Shown piece after piece: positions 21,701 through 33,683 of a stretch of DNA of 64,000 nucleotides. The notes below the pieces were generated by a model. That model saw nothing but the letters and a program-made list of their open reading frames with translations, did no database searches and had not been told where the DNA came from. This DNA comes from Glomus cerebriforme (Eukaryota > Glomeromycota > Glomeromycetes > Glomerales > Glomeraceae). The stretch spans positions 28,371-92,370 of the forward strand of contig QKYT01000429.1 in assembly GCA_003550305.1 (NCBI GenBank). Reading direction: 5' to 3'. The position numbers and the translations under genes are program-made. Numbering within the stretch: position 1 is the stretch's first letter; each line of letters begins with the position of its first letter.

Positions 21701-21792
21701 AAACTTAATATTTCTGTTTTTTTTACGCATTTTATAGGATTCGTGACGCTAATCCTGGTGGATATAGCGGCTATGAAGAAAACTTAAAATGA
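18747..21792 (+). CDS. ABC transporter, subfamily A (half-size)
   Basis: Four exons, 18747-18992, 19075-21124, 21204-21657 and 21738-21792, give 934 residues; all introns are GT-AG. Order: a short Ser/Asn-rich N-terminus, TM1 near residues 88-110, a large extracytoplasmic loop (about 115-300), a cluster of membrane segments (about 300-510), then one nucleotide-binding domain. The NBD shows Walker A GQNGAGKST (about 638), Q-loop CPQHDIL, signature YSGGMKRR (about 737), Walker B ILFLDEPTTGMD split by intron 2 (about 757-768), and H-loop TTHSMEEAD. One TMD and one NBD make it a half transporter that must dimerise, as in Dictyostelium-type ABCA proteins. ABCA members usually move lipids or sterols across membranes. 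The substrate cannot be read from sequence. Confidence 0.9.
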
Positions 21793-22467
21793 AGAAATTA
21801 TTCTAAAAATAATATATAATATATATATATATATGAAATAGAACTTAATGATTAATCTTATGAAAATATTTCACTAATAATGAAGAATATTTCGATAAAA
21901 TAATAATAAAGTCCCAGAATTAGTTGTAGAATAGATAAAATTTAGAAATTTATTTCATTCCAATAGATCTGAATAAAATTTACCATTACATAAGATATAT
22001 GGTATTCAGTTATAGTTAAAATGTATCTTTTCTTTTACCAATAAATTATAAAAGTGATCTTTGATGAGAAGTCACTAATTTGTTGGTGAGTAAAAATCAA
22101 AGATTGAAATTTGTTCTTAGCGAAAGTTTTAAAACCAAGACCATAATAAATAAATGATCAAGATTTTGATAAGTCATTCGCTGTAATATATGATTTTCAA
22201 CTTATAATACGCTTAGAATATTTCTAAGATAAAACCTTAAATATATATTGAATTCTTTTAATCTTGTACTAACTCAGTGGAATAACGAATTATCTCCTTT
22301 TACATACATCATAAGGAATTATAAAAAATGTGTCATAAGGAACAAAGCCTCCTACTATATAATAATTAAGACTAGTGTTTCTTTTGATTTATATAAGGCC
22401 TACATGCCTTCAGGAAAAAAAAATATCATTAACCATAAAAAAAAAAGAACGTATATCATCACCAAAA
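21793..22467. other. convergent intergenic region
   Basis: 3' regions of the ABC transporter and RRP9 meet here. AT-rich, with TATA microsatellite at 21818-21832. A frame at 22248-22514 has no family features. No RNA gene or repeat recognised. Confidence 0.45.
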
Positions 22468-24596
22468 TTATTCTTTCTTTAGAGGAAGTTCAATTAATCT
22501 CCACCCATTCTTAACTTTCTTTATCTTTTGCCATCTACCTAATTTATGTTCCTGTCCTATTCCGGCTAAAAGAAAGGTTTTCTCATCAACTACAGCTGTC
22601 ACGAATCGCAATGAATTTACGAAACCATTCATCATTATTTGTGTCAAGGGAACAAAAGATTTAAAATTATTCGTAATCTTCCATAATCGAATATTGCCAT
22701 CCCATGATCCAGAAGCAAACAAATCAGAAAATTTAATTGTAGCTAGTGAGGTTATCCAATATGCTAAAGGTATTATGCCTTCACTTTCTGATTCATATGT
22801 TTGTGTGCCATGTGCTAAATTGTATACAAAGATTGGTTTCTTTTTGTTTATATTCCATAAAGATATGGTGCTATATAAAATTTCGAAATAATAAATTAGC
22901 ATAAATATTCAAATTACAATAAATATATGATATAAGTCACTTATCATACCCACTATTACCACCAGAAAGAAAATTATCCTCGTCAATCATTTCCACAACG
23001 TCTATACTTTCCTCTTTAAATGATTGGCCGTCTCTTTTTAAAACTTTCTTATTACCATGAAAGATAAGTTGTTTTTCTTCAACAACTTTAAACAACCTGC
23101 AGGTTTTATCTCGAGCTCCCACAGAAACACATCTTTCGCGAGAAAGTGTATCAATATCCATTATTTGATCCTGATGGCCATACCTTTGAATAAATAAGTT
23201 ATGAAGAAAAATTAGCTAAATTAACAATAACTTAAAAAGAATTATGAATATAAGAGTTGCTCACAAAGTGTCAATGTAACATAATTCATCTATATTCCAT
23301 ATTTTAATTGTTCGGTCAAATGATGCACTATAAAGTTGATTAGAGCCTTTACGAAAAGCAAGACTCTAATTAAATTAAATGGTGTTGTTAGAAAATTAGA
23401 AATTAGAAAATATAAAAATATCAATAATGATGTTCCTTACAGATATAGAATCTTTGTGCTGTGTAAAGCACTTTAATAATTTATCCTCTTTCACAGACCA
23501 TATATTAATTTTTTTATCTGCACCACCGCTTGCCAGATACTTTCCATCTGAACTGATAGCTAATGATAAAACGTGATTTGTATGGCCATCAAAATTCTTT
23601 ACTTCTTTCCGGCCTCCTGGAAATGTACGTAATTTCTTGCCAGTTAACAAGTCCCCTAGGAAACAGTAGGAGAGAAAAATTAAATAAATGTGAGAATTAT
23701 ATGAATAAACCATGTCTTGGAATTATACAATATTACATTTTATTATAGAAGCGTCTTTTGATCCTGTATAAAAGATTTGACCATTTTCTGATACGGCGAC
23801 ACATGTAACCGTAAGTTCATGACGACCAGATTTTATACTAGAATTCTCAATAGGGAAAGAGAACTAAAAAGAAAATTAAGTAAACAAAAATTTTACGCTA
23901 AAATAAATTGTAAAAGTACAAATATAATCGATATTTACCGATTCTGCTATTATACGATGAGCACGACCTGTTTGCTCTAACTGATTTAGATAAGTGAGTA
24001 AAAGAAAAGAAATTCTATTTAATTGAATAATAAATAGCAAATTAAGACATAATTTCTATTAATGACCATTTACCGCATCCTTTTTGAGACGTTCTGCTAT
24101 TAAATCTCGATCAATTTCTGCAGCATCGAACCCAGCTTCGTCTAATTTGGATAAATTTTCATTGGTTAAATGTGCATTTAATGGTAAATTAAGTTGCGCA
24201 TTTCACATTACCTAATCCTTCCTTGACAGATTCTATATACTGCTTAGCAAGTCGTCTCTTCTTCTCTGTTGGAGTCTCTCTATTATTTTCATCCTCGTTA
24301 CTTTTTTCATCCTCGTCACTACCCTTATCAAAGTCCATATCATCGATACCACCAGGCCCAATATCATCCTCGCTACTTAAATCCACTGCTTCTTGATCTG
24401 TTTTTTCATCAACTATCTTCTTTCCACTTTGATTTTTACCACCAATTCTGCTTTTTGGTGGTACCTTTTCCTTAACTTGAGGAATGTTCCCTCCGCTTTG
24501 GGTCTTAACCTTTTTTCCGTTTGAAGATACATCCTCAAAAGTCAAAGACTTACGTTTTTTAGATTTTAGAGTAACAAAAAATGGATCTGAGGACAT
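22468..24596 (-). CDS. RRP9: U3 snoRNP protein Rrp9/U3-55K, WD40 protein
   Basis: Eight exons on the minus strand: 24596-24212, 24141-24074, 23980-23939, 23863-23737, 23655-23441, 23365-23265, 23183-22950 and 22870-22468; 524 residues, all introns GT-AG. The N-terminus is charged and low complexity (lysine-rich, then an Asp/Glu tract). The conserved ETPTEKKRRLAKQYIE helix follows, and then WD40 blades, for example DGKYLASGGADKKINIWSV, LYSASFDRTIKIWNID, CVSVGARDKTCRLFKV and DLFASGSWDGNIRLWKI. Rrp9 binds the box B/C motif of U3 snoRNA in the nucleolus and is needed for early 18S pre-rRNA cleavages. The length fits the family (about 475-575). The frame extends 18 nt upstream only from a non-ATG codon, so ATG 24596 is the start. 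Confidence 0.93.
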
Positions 24597-24826
24597 TTTT
24601 CTGAATTTTTTCAAAAAATTTTTTTTTCTCCATATCTAAATCTAGCTAATGAATTTAATTGGCTGATAATTTCAGAATAAAATTGCTGATCAAAAAAATA
24701 TTGGTCTAAATTCTAAAAGGTCGGTCACGCAAACAAATGCAAGCGGATCTGGCCAATCAAATTAAACCTCAACCAACCGGCGAAAATGCAATAAATTTTT
24801 TTTTTCTTCGAATGATTTTTTTTAAA
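24597..24826. promoter_or_regulatory. 230 bp bidirectional promoter region, RRP9 / DUF4286 gene
   Basis: The start codons of two divergent genes are only 230 bp apart, so their core promoters must share this segment. T and A homopolymers flank both ATGs. GGCTGATAATTT near 24661 and GGTCGGTCACGCAAAC near 24719 are the only GC-richer words. No specific factor site was identified. Confidence 0.4.
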
Positions 24827-25489
24827 ATGGCAAACAATAGTACCAAAGTTATCAATGACAGTTCTATCTTACCTATTATTTACGAGACCAATTTTACTAT
24901 TGCACTAGGTAATTTGATTTGTAAAGCAGCTCTACTTTAAAATATGGTTGTTTGCGTATTTATTTTTTTTTTCATTGTTGAAAAGAAATTGCTGATGAAT
25001 TTGAGAGCTGGCTACAAGATCACCTTAACGAGACGTTGAATAAAGCTCCTGGTTTCCGTGATGCAGAGGTATTTCAACGCGATCCTCAAAATGATGATGA
25101 TCCTGAAGTTAAAAATCCCGATAGAGTTCACAAATATTTTACTATACTTTTTGAAGTAGATAATAAAGATGGAATTGATAATTATTTGAGAGAAGAGGTG
25201 AGCAATGCATAATTGAATTATTTAATATAAATTAACATGGTTTTATTTGATTTTTATAGAATCGATTCAATTGATGCAATTAATTTAAATATAAGTATTT
25301 TTTAATTCATTTTATTTGAATTATCTTATTCCATTTTCATCATTCTGTATTCCTCTAAAAAAGGCTCCAAAAATTCAAGAAACCTTACAACAAAAATTTA
25401 ATCAGAAAGATTCTTTGGTTGTTTCTTCGCGTCGTATACTTTACCCAGTTTCACTTTGGGCTAAGAGGCAAAACTACGAAAAGAAATAA
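24827..25489 (+). CDS. DUF4286-family small protein
   Basis: Three exons, 24827-24908, 24986-25197 and 25364-25489, give 139 residues. The start MANNSTKV is the first ATG in frame and intron joins are in phase. The core reads IIYETNFTIALEIADEFESWL near residues 17-37, then GFRDAEVFQR, RVHKYFTILFEVDNKDGIDNYL, and VVSSRRILYP at the C-terminal end. This order (strand, helix, strand, YFTI/VQY strand, helix, SRRIL) resembles the DUF4286 ferredoxin-like family, known mostly from bacteria and of unknown function. The basic tail AKRQNYEKK may be a localisation feature. Family assignment is from remembered pattern only. Confidence 0.7.
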
Positions 25490-25913
25490 ATTTAACACTT
25501 TATATGCGCGGTTAATTTAATTTATTTATTTAAAATAAACCTTTTTTTTTCAAATTATGAACATATGAATTTATTATTATGTATTTCTTGATGTTATTAT
25601 ATTTCTTGTGTTTGAATTGTGTTTGAAGAAATAAAAGGAAATTATTTTGCAATGCGAGTATATTAATGGCAAAAATTAAAAATATCACGTAATTTAATAT
25701 TACAATAAAACTACATATGCTAAATGTATATATTAAAATTTTCCATTAAAAATTATTGTCTTGCCTCCACCCAACTATATATATATACAGGTATGAACCT
25801 TTCTGTTAGTCTGTAAATAACAAAGACTCAACAAAATCGGTCATAAAATTAAATGATGTTGTTTGGAATAATCGTTTAAATAAATATAAAAAATGTAAAT
25901 ATTATTTGTAGAT
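25490..25913. other. convergent intergenic region
   Basis: 3' ends of the DUF4286 gene (+) and the coiled-coil gene (-). AT-rich with a TATATA run at 25774-25787. Nothing else recognised. Confidence 0.45.
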
Positions 25914-27301
25914 TTAACGCGTTTTTATATTTTTCAACCATTTCATTTTGTTTGATATTTCATCTTCAACTTTTGTAACTTGTTCAGAATATGATTGAGT
26001 CTTTTGGTTCGATATTTCAACGTCCTTTTTCATATTTTCAACTTCATTTAGTAATGAAGCAATAGATTTCTCTTGATTTTCCTTTAATTGTTTTTGGATT
26101 GTTTCTAGATTTGCTACTTCTGTTTTACGTTCCTTTGTTAATGTTTCAATACGAGAGCCGGCTTCTACTACAACAGTCTTTAATTCTTTAGAAGTTGAAC
26201 TCATATCAATACGAAGTTCTTGAAATTCTTTTTTAATAGATTCTACATCATTTGAATATCGAGTTTTGAAATTTTGTAGCTCTTTGGATAATAATTGATA
26301 CTGAACCTCTGCTTGTTCTCTGGCTCCTAAGGCAACAAACAATTGTTTTTCCAATTCTGCAGCTTTCACTTCTGACTCTTGCAATAGTTTGCTAGTATTG
26401 TCCCGTTCTATTTTGAATTCATGCTTTTTCTTTTCATTTTCTTTTGCAGATTCTTCCAATTCTCTAACTTGTCTTTCCTTACGTTCCAACATTCGTTTTA
26501 ATGAATCAATTTCTAACTTTAAGGTTTGGTGTGATGCAGAATGTTCGGCAACTTGCCTATCTGCCCGTTCACGAGCAACCTTTGCAATGTGTATTTGAGT
26601 TTTAGCATCAGCGACTTCTTTCTTCAAATATTCGATTTCATGTTGAAGATGACCAATAACTTTTCCAGTAGTAGATTCGTTAGTAGTTCCGTTATAATAT
26701 TGGGGTCTATTACGATTAAGCTTTTTTTGTACTGTAGCAAGCAAAGCGTTTTTCTCTGCTAAATCGTGACGAAGTGTATGCACCTGATGTTTTAGTGCTG
26801 TTACTTTTGTTGAATCTATATATATTACATCAACAGCAGAAAGAGTTGTGAAGACATAAGATTACGTGTTGAATAAGGATCAATTTTATTAAAGAGTCAG
26901 AAACAAAACCAGAAAGACAAAAAAGATTAGTATATACGTTAATTTAAAAAACTATCTAACAAAAGAATAACAAAAAAAAGGAGAAAGAAACTTCACCCAT
27001 TTCTCCGTTCATTGAAGGAATTACGACCCGAATTAAAAAAGTTCAAATAACGAAATGAAAAATTGTAGTAGGATGAAAAGTACTAGCAAAAGAAATATGC
27101 GATCCTTTTGAAAGTAGAGTTCAATTTATCAAGGATTCCAAAAAAATTAAAATAAAATAAAATAAAATGAAGTAAAAAAGGATAAACCTGTTTTTTTATA
27201 GGTAAACTTGGGCTGTGTTTAATGATTTCCAAAACTTGTGTTACGCTTATCTTAACTACTAATTCAGGGAGAAGGGAACCAACTAAAGCTCTACGTCCCA
27301 T
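25914..27301 (-). CDS. long coiled-coil protein, unknown function
   Basis: The main exon, 26815-25914, encodes an almost uninterrupted coiled coil of about 300 residues, rich in E/K/Q with heptad leucines (HLQHEIEYLKKEVADAKTQI, LKLEIDSLKRMLERKERQV). The first exon starts at ATG 27301 (MGRRALVGSLLPELVVKISVTQVLEIIKHSP). The clean in-phase join uses donor GTTTAC after 27208, giving 331 residues but leaving a 392 nt intron, unusually long here. A donor at 27188 would be out of phase, so a missed small exon is possible. No known motif besides the coil. Such proteins usually act as scaffolds or tethers; I cannot say which. It shares a 213 bp divergent promoter with TBCK, a vesicle-trafficking gene. 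Confidence 0.7.
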
Positions 27302-27514
27302 GATTACTTATTTTGTACTTTTATTCAGGAAGTATTTTGCTTATTATAAAAATTGATTTACGTAGATTCGTGCTAATGATGCAGCGTGATGAACACAGCC
27401 GTTTATTCGTGTAGCTTATTTATTTTATATCGTCAAACTTTGTATACCATCTTGCATATATATTGTTTTTTTTTAAAAAAAAAAAAAAAATCTCTTTTGC
27501 ATTCTAGAATATTC
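27302..27514. promoter_or_regulatory. 213 bp bidirectional promoter region, coiled-coil gene / TBCK
   Basis: Start codons of divergent genes lie 213 bp apart. A TTTTTTTTAAAAAAAAAAAA tract at about 27469-27490 sits just upstream of the TBCK ATG. CGTAGATTCGTGC lies near 27361. No named element identified. Confidence 0.4.
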
Positions 27515-30500
27515 ATGGCTACTTTCGCCACCGACAAAGAAATAAATGCAAGCTTTCAACAAGATGTACACTTGGGCGTAAACAGTTTTTCTGCTGTTGC
27601 TGGTATAGAAGACCGAGATGTTGTACCCGCGACTGCAACGACTGAAATTTTTGGCCGGTTTCAAGCATTAAAGGTTTGTTATATATTGAATTTGGGAATT
27701 TTTGAAAATTATTTGAATTTAGTATCTCTAACTTCTTCATCACATAGACATTGTTACATCCAAACCTTTGTGAATATGTAGAAATTGTTAAAGGCAAACA
27801 CGGTAATTCAAGGCGATAAAATTTTTTGACAGTAAGTCCACTTGATGACGGGCATTTTACTTGATAATGGAATTTAAATTATTAAATTTTCCTAGATCGA
27901 TTATTTGTGGTATTTGAATATCACATGAATCATCTTGGAGAATTATACCAGAGTAGTGGTCAAGTTTCAAAGTAAGAAATTTCAAAAGAATATAATTATG
28001 TTTATTGCCATTCCGAGATTTTTAATATTATTTTATTATAAAAGATTAGGAATTAGTATGTTGCGCGAATGGGCCTTTCAAATTTTAAAGGCGCTTGCAT
28101 ATTTAAATCAAAACGGTATAACACATCATAATTTGGCCCCTCATAATATTTTATATGATGTTGAGGTAAAAAAAAAAAAAAAAAAACTTTTTTTAAATTA
28201 ATTCATTTATATCTAGTTTTATTTATTAGGATCATCATTTTTTAGGGTAGGATCAAATTAGCTGATTATGGTTTATTTTATATGACCAACGGAGGAGTAG
28301 ACGTGGATTTCCCAATCGGGTAAGTGCATAATGAACTGCTTTAATCATAAAAATCGACATCCTTGAATTAAATTATAAAATTACAAAAGTTATCCACATT
28401 ATCTTCCTCCTGAAGCCATTTATCGTCAAGTTAATAAGCCGGAAGCCACCGGAAAGGTATGAAAAATTAACTTAAAAACGAATTAATTATTACTTTCTGA
28501 AGATTAATATATTTACAGGTAGATGTATGGTCACTTGGTGTAATATTGGCCGAAATTTTTACTGGGTCACCTTTTTGGGAAGGAAATGATAAAGACATTG
28601 AGAAATTATTTTCTTCCTTATGGAAGCTTCAAGAGGAAGAAGAACATAACGATGATATCTGGGAAAAGTTTTTTATTTGGGAATTGGGTATAAATGAAGC
28701 TATTTTGGAGTTTCTCCAAGGTACCGATGATGATGATATTGTAGATTTTCGAAAATTCATTCGTGCATGTTTGAAAGTGGATGTTTCAAATAGATGTTCT
28801 CCAGAACAATTATTGTCACATCCATTCTTCTCTTCATCATATGGACATGGTCTCAGCAACAACTATAAATATTGGTGGAAAAAGCCATTTTTACAGTCAC
28901 AACAAATTGATTTCGATGAAGAAAGTTTATTTGAGCCTGTAGATGATCAACCTAACAAAGATGTTCTTCATAGGATGCCATTATCTCAGATTTATTACTT
29001 TTGGAAGCTTGCTGGAGGTGATGTGGAAACAGAATTGGCAAAAAGAGGTTATCTTTTAAGCACACCACCAATCGAACGAATTCCAAGGACCGTGAAAGTG
29101 CAAGATGGAAAAGAAGAAGGCACAACGGAAGATACGGCCTTTCTATTTTCTGATACTATTTACACTTTGTCTTTAAAGGAACTTCGGCAAAGGCTTGAAG
29201 TAGCTACTGGCCCTAATAGAGAAGCGTTTGAATGGGATACCGATTATTTTTTGCTTATTGATGAAGATGATATGAACTTTTTGGTAGAAGAAATGTCAGA
29301 TAATGATAATTCAGGTTCAGGAGATGAAGTTTTTGGAAAGTATCTTTTCCCTGATCCAAATAACCATAAGGTGACATCATCATCAACAAATGGACAAACT
29401 ACACCACCAACGAATAACGTCAAATTACCATTGATGAACCGGGAAAAAGATGTCGGGTATCAATTTCAGAGAGTTGCCTTATTTAGTGAATTACTTAGGC
29501 AGTATCCAGCATCACGAGATGAAATTATTCATCATGCCAAAGTAGATATACCACCGTTTTTACGTGGAAAAATTTGGGCTGCGATTTTAGGAGTTAAAGG
29601 CGACTATCAAGCTTTATACGATTCATTTAAAAAGGAGACAGAAACTACAACAGATCGACAGGTTCGTCATTATAAGTTTAACAATAATTTAAAAATCGAT
29701 GATTATTTTTTTTATCATCAATATACTTACTCATTTTTATTTAAACATAGATTGATGTTGGTAATACACTAATTTGCTAGATGTGGGATTTTATTTTTAT
29801 TTATTAAAATCTAACGGATGTTGGTTATTGGTGGCAGACGTTCCGAGGTGTCATCAATATAATCAACTACTTTCGTCTCCTATTGGTCATGAAAAACTTC
29901 GAAGGCTCTTGAAATGTTTTATAGCGGCGAATGCGAATAATAAATTGGTTTATTGGCAAGGTACATATTAGAAATATTTTATTTTTTATTTATATAATCG
30001 ATTAATTAAAAATTTATTTTTAATATGTTATATTAGGATTGGACTCTCTTTGCGCCCCCTTTCTAACTCTTAACTTTAATGATGAAGCCCTCGCATTTAG
30101 TTGTTTGCACACATTTATACCGAAATTCGCTCAAGACTTTTTCTTATCTGATAATTCACCTGTCATTACAGAATATCTTGCAGTTTTTCGCCATCTTTTA
30201 TCATTTCATGATCCGGAACTTTCCAGTCATCTTGACAGAATAGGATACCACCCTGAACTATATGCAATTCGATGGTTTTTGACATTATTTACTCGTAAGT
30301 TATATATTCATTTTATTTGTTCTATTTACATAACTTTTATTGTTCATTAATTTTTTTCAATTAACAGATGTTTTTCCATTGGAAAAAACATATCATCTAT
30401 GGGATAAAATTCTTGTTGGACCACCATCGCTACCATTATTTATTGGTATCTCCATCCTACGACAGCTTCGTGAGATGCTCATAAAATCCGAATTTAATGA

Positions 30501-31358
30501 TTGTGACACATTTTCTGAATCATTTCCTGATGTTGACATTGAAAAATGTATCCAATCGGCACTTTCAATGTGTAAGGTAACACCCCCTTCGGTAATTTAT
30601 CGCGTTCATGAACCTTTTGCGACACCTGATACATTACATAACGGAGTTCCTGTAAGTATCTCACCATTAACAACATGAGAAATATCTTTAAATATATATG
30701 CGTACCTATAATACATCAATCTTTCCACAATCAGGATCATCATATCCAACGTTGGTGGGAACAACCTATCCCGATTAATGATAAAAAAACTGAATTAGCA
30801 CCAAGAATTTCACTTAAAGATTTAGTAAAATTGAAGAATCATGTATTGGTTATCGACATAAGAAGCGAACAAGAGTATGAAATTGTTTCTCGGTCTTTTT
30901 TATTTTAATTTTGAAAATTTTATATCCTACCTATATTTAGTACAATATGGTATGTTGCAATTATGGTTTTATAGATTTTCTAGAGGACATTTCCCATTGT
31001 CCGTAAACATGGATCCGACGCAACTAGAACAATTTGCACATGCACTTAGACTAGAGAATAAGAAGTATCATGTAGTTTTAGGCAAGAGAGGAGATTTAGG
31101 ACCTCAGGTTTGTGATTTAAATTTGTTGGTTTTTTTTTTAAAAAAAAAAGGTTAAATAAAATATTTTTTTTCCATTAATTACAGTTTGCCGCAGATCTCG
31201 TTCGTGCCAATTTTCCACGGGTTGCAGTGTTAACAGGTGGCATTGATGTTATGCGTGTTGATCCCGAGGAAGGTGTATCAGTATGTGCATGTCGAAATTT
31301 CACCTCGGGATCAAAGAACGGAACTGCTGCTTATCGGAAATGTAGAATTTGTTTTTAA
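27515..31358 (+). CDS. TBCK: TBCK-like protein: pseudokinase, TBC Rab-GAP and rhodanese domains
   Basis: Fourteen exons give 944 residues: 27515-27673, 27748-27802, 27896-27971, 28045-28165, 28246-28319, 28390-28456, 28519-29661, 29751-29760, 29838-29960, 30037-30294, 30368-30651, 30735-30892, 30975-31107, 31185-31358. Residues 1-270 are a kinase fold whose catalytic loop reads HHNLAPHN in place of HRD and whose DFG is ADYG, so it is probably inactive, as in animal TBCK. Residues about 528-760 are the TBC domain ([50 protein letters not shown]). Residues about 805-915 are rhodanese-like ([19 protein letters not shown]), without a clear active-site Cys. In animals TBCK is part of the endosomal FERRY complex that binds Rab5 and mRNA. 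The exon 12/13 join uses a weak donor (GTCTTT) and is the least certain. Confidence 0.9.
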
Positions 31359-31888
31359 CTTGAATAGAATATTTTTTTTGAACATTCACTTTATGTATAG
31401 AACGATCCTCCTATTTAATGATTTGGGAATATTATTTTATATAAATTTGATTTATGATATATGGGTTTGGAGATTATTAGATCAAAAATAAAGCTTTTGA
31501 GTAAACTTTTATTTCATTTATTTAGCGAGGATATATGTACAGATTATATAACAAGAGATTCCGACAAATAAAAAAAAAAACTTATTGATTAAAGTTATTT
31601 ATATTTTGCAGATTTTTTTGTATCATTACATAAAAAAAAATATATATATATATTTTTAGCAATATTAATTATATTTAATTTTTAATTTATATGTAAAAGA
31701 CAATATTATAATAGTAATTTGAATTCTCTTAACACTTTATATGATAAATACAATAATTACAATAACCTGTTTAATCTATAATACAAAAGTAAAGATTTAT
31801 GACGTCACATTTCATAATGCTAATGTAATGACTCTATGAATATTTCATATCTTTTGATAAAAAAAAATCTACTATATTTCTATTTTTA
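31359..31888. other. convergent intergenic region
   Basis: 3' ends of TBCK (+) and the next minus-strand gene. AT-rich, with a TATATATATATA run at 31640-31655. No gene seen. Confidence 0.45.
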
Positions 31889-33683
31889 TTAAAGAACAAG
31901 AGGAACTTCTAAATTTGTACTCTTTCCCATACCTCTACCACTTTCCAATCCACAATCACTTCCAGCGCGACTTGTAAAACTTTTTAAACTTGTAGAACTT
32001 GAGACGGGAGTGAGAAAGATTCTTGCAGTATTGGATGAAGAAGTAATGGAATTCCTTCTTTTATTATACGATGATGTGGAAGGTGTAGATGATGTGCTAT
32101 AATGATTTTTATAACTATGCAAAGAAGGACAAAGTTCGGATAGAGTTAAATGATTTCCAAAAGGAAGATAGCATGTATCATAATGATTTTCGCCTGTAAT
32201 TATAGAAGCTAAACCAGTACTATGAGTATTATGATTTGATGACGCAAATGTTAAATTTGTAGGATGAGAAAAATCATTAGGAACTGGATCTATGTCATCT
32301 GATACAATGATATTATTTGTTATACGACAAAAAGTTGTCCAGAACGTAGATAAAAGCGAATTTTTATCTGACTGCGAAGGTATTTGTGATTGTTGATTTT
32401 GATGATCGGCACTAGATAAAACAAATGAATGAATAAAGCAACTTTTGTTGAAAGACACGGATTAGCGATTAACTTACCTATTGACATTTTCGGTTGATAT
32501 CATTTCGTTTAACATGTCCTTAGAGATAGTAGGTGCAAAATTAATAGCCATTGGATCTTTCGGCATAATCAATCTACTACTAAACCTTGTTATAATGGAA
32601 GCACGTTTTTCGGTACATGAACCATCAATAACATTAGTGGATGACGACGCTGATGAACCAAAAAGATGAGTCATAGGAGCAGGTAGTTTTTCCAAATAAT
32701 TTTTTTGAGAAGATTGATTTGGAAGTGTATCAACGTACTGAGTCGTAACTGTTGTGTAAGTAGTGGAATTTGCATTTTCGTTTCCAACATTAGCGAGAAC
32801 TTTAATGGGATTTGTCTAGAAATTAAATATAAGCATATATTGATCGGTATGTGTTATAGACTGTATGTGAGATAAATTTTAAACGTATGAACATTAGTCA
32901 TCCAAAATATTCTTACATTTCCCAAGTCACCAAGTTCAAAATTAGCCGCGGATGAAGCTGATTCAGCAAATTTATGATAAATTTGTTGAGATGCTTTAGT
33001 TTGTTCCTGTGAATCGATTGTTAAAAAAACCTTATCTTCGCCTCGGAAAACATTACGGAACTTAGTTATCCAAGATTGTCGAGGGTTCTTTCCCATAGAA
33101 ATAGGAGTATTCGTATGTCGAGTATCTTGGGATGTCATAACGGATTCTTCCAGATCACGAGATAACGATTCATTATCTTGATCTGAATTACTAGATACTG
33201 TTGATTCAATAAGATGAGTGTCGGTTCCAACAAGACAAAAATAAAATGTCCATCAAAAAATATGTAAGGCTTACCATAATCAAGCGGAGCCGAATTGGAG
33301 TCTACAAGACTTGTTGACAAATCATGATCTGGCCCATCGGAATGTGTAGCATTAAAAAAGTTTCCTGTTCCATCGTGGGAAGGCATTTTCCTGAGAAATG
33401 ACTCTATTGAACGAGAAGCTTCGTCTTGGGCATAATAATGTTCAGAATCGTTGTCGCTACCACCACTAGCAAATTCAGAATTGCTTTCGAATGTAGCTAT
33501 ACCCTCCTCTACAGGGCTTGTATCGCTAAGGACATGCCAGTCCTCATCGTCACTAACATTGTTAACAAGTCTACGTTCAATTGGTTTGTTAGGGGCCTTA
33601 AACATTACCCATTCTTGTTCCGATTCTTCGGAATCACGTTCTACATGTTGAACTCTTGGAAGTTTTTGCTTGTAAGTAGCCAT
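31889..33683 (-). CDS. largely disordered protein with AIM/LIR-like motif, unknown function
   Basis: Four minus-strand exons, 33683-33275, 33197-32917, 32815-32478 and 32411-31889, give 516 residues, all GT-AG and in phase. The protein is rich in Ser, Asn, Asp and Thr. Conserved-looking islands are SEQEWVMFKAP (residues 21-31), SDDEDWHVLSDT (44-55), IESFLRKMPSHDGTG (about 93-107), and RQSWITKFRNVFRGEDKVFLTI (about 193-215). DEDWHVL fits the W-x-x-L Atg8-interacting motif preceded by acids; that is a pattern match and no more. No membrane segment or enzyme domain is recognised. The C-terminus has Ser/Thr-rich repeats (STSSTPSTSSY). It is divergent from SMG1. Confidence 0.75.

Noticed and set aside
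22248..22514. Plus-strand frame over the RRP9 3' end
   Set aside because: Overlaps RRP9 in antisense and has no domain features.
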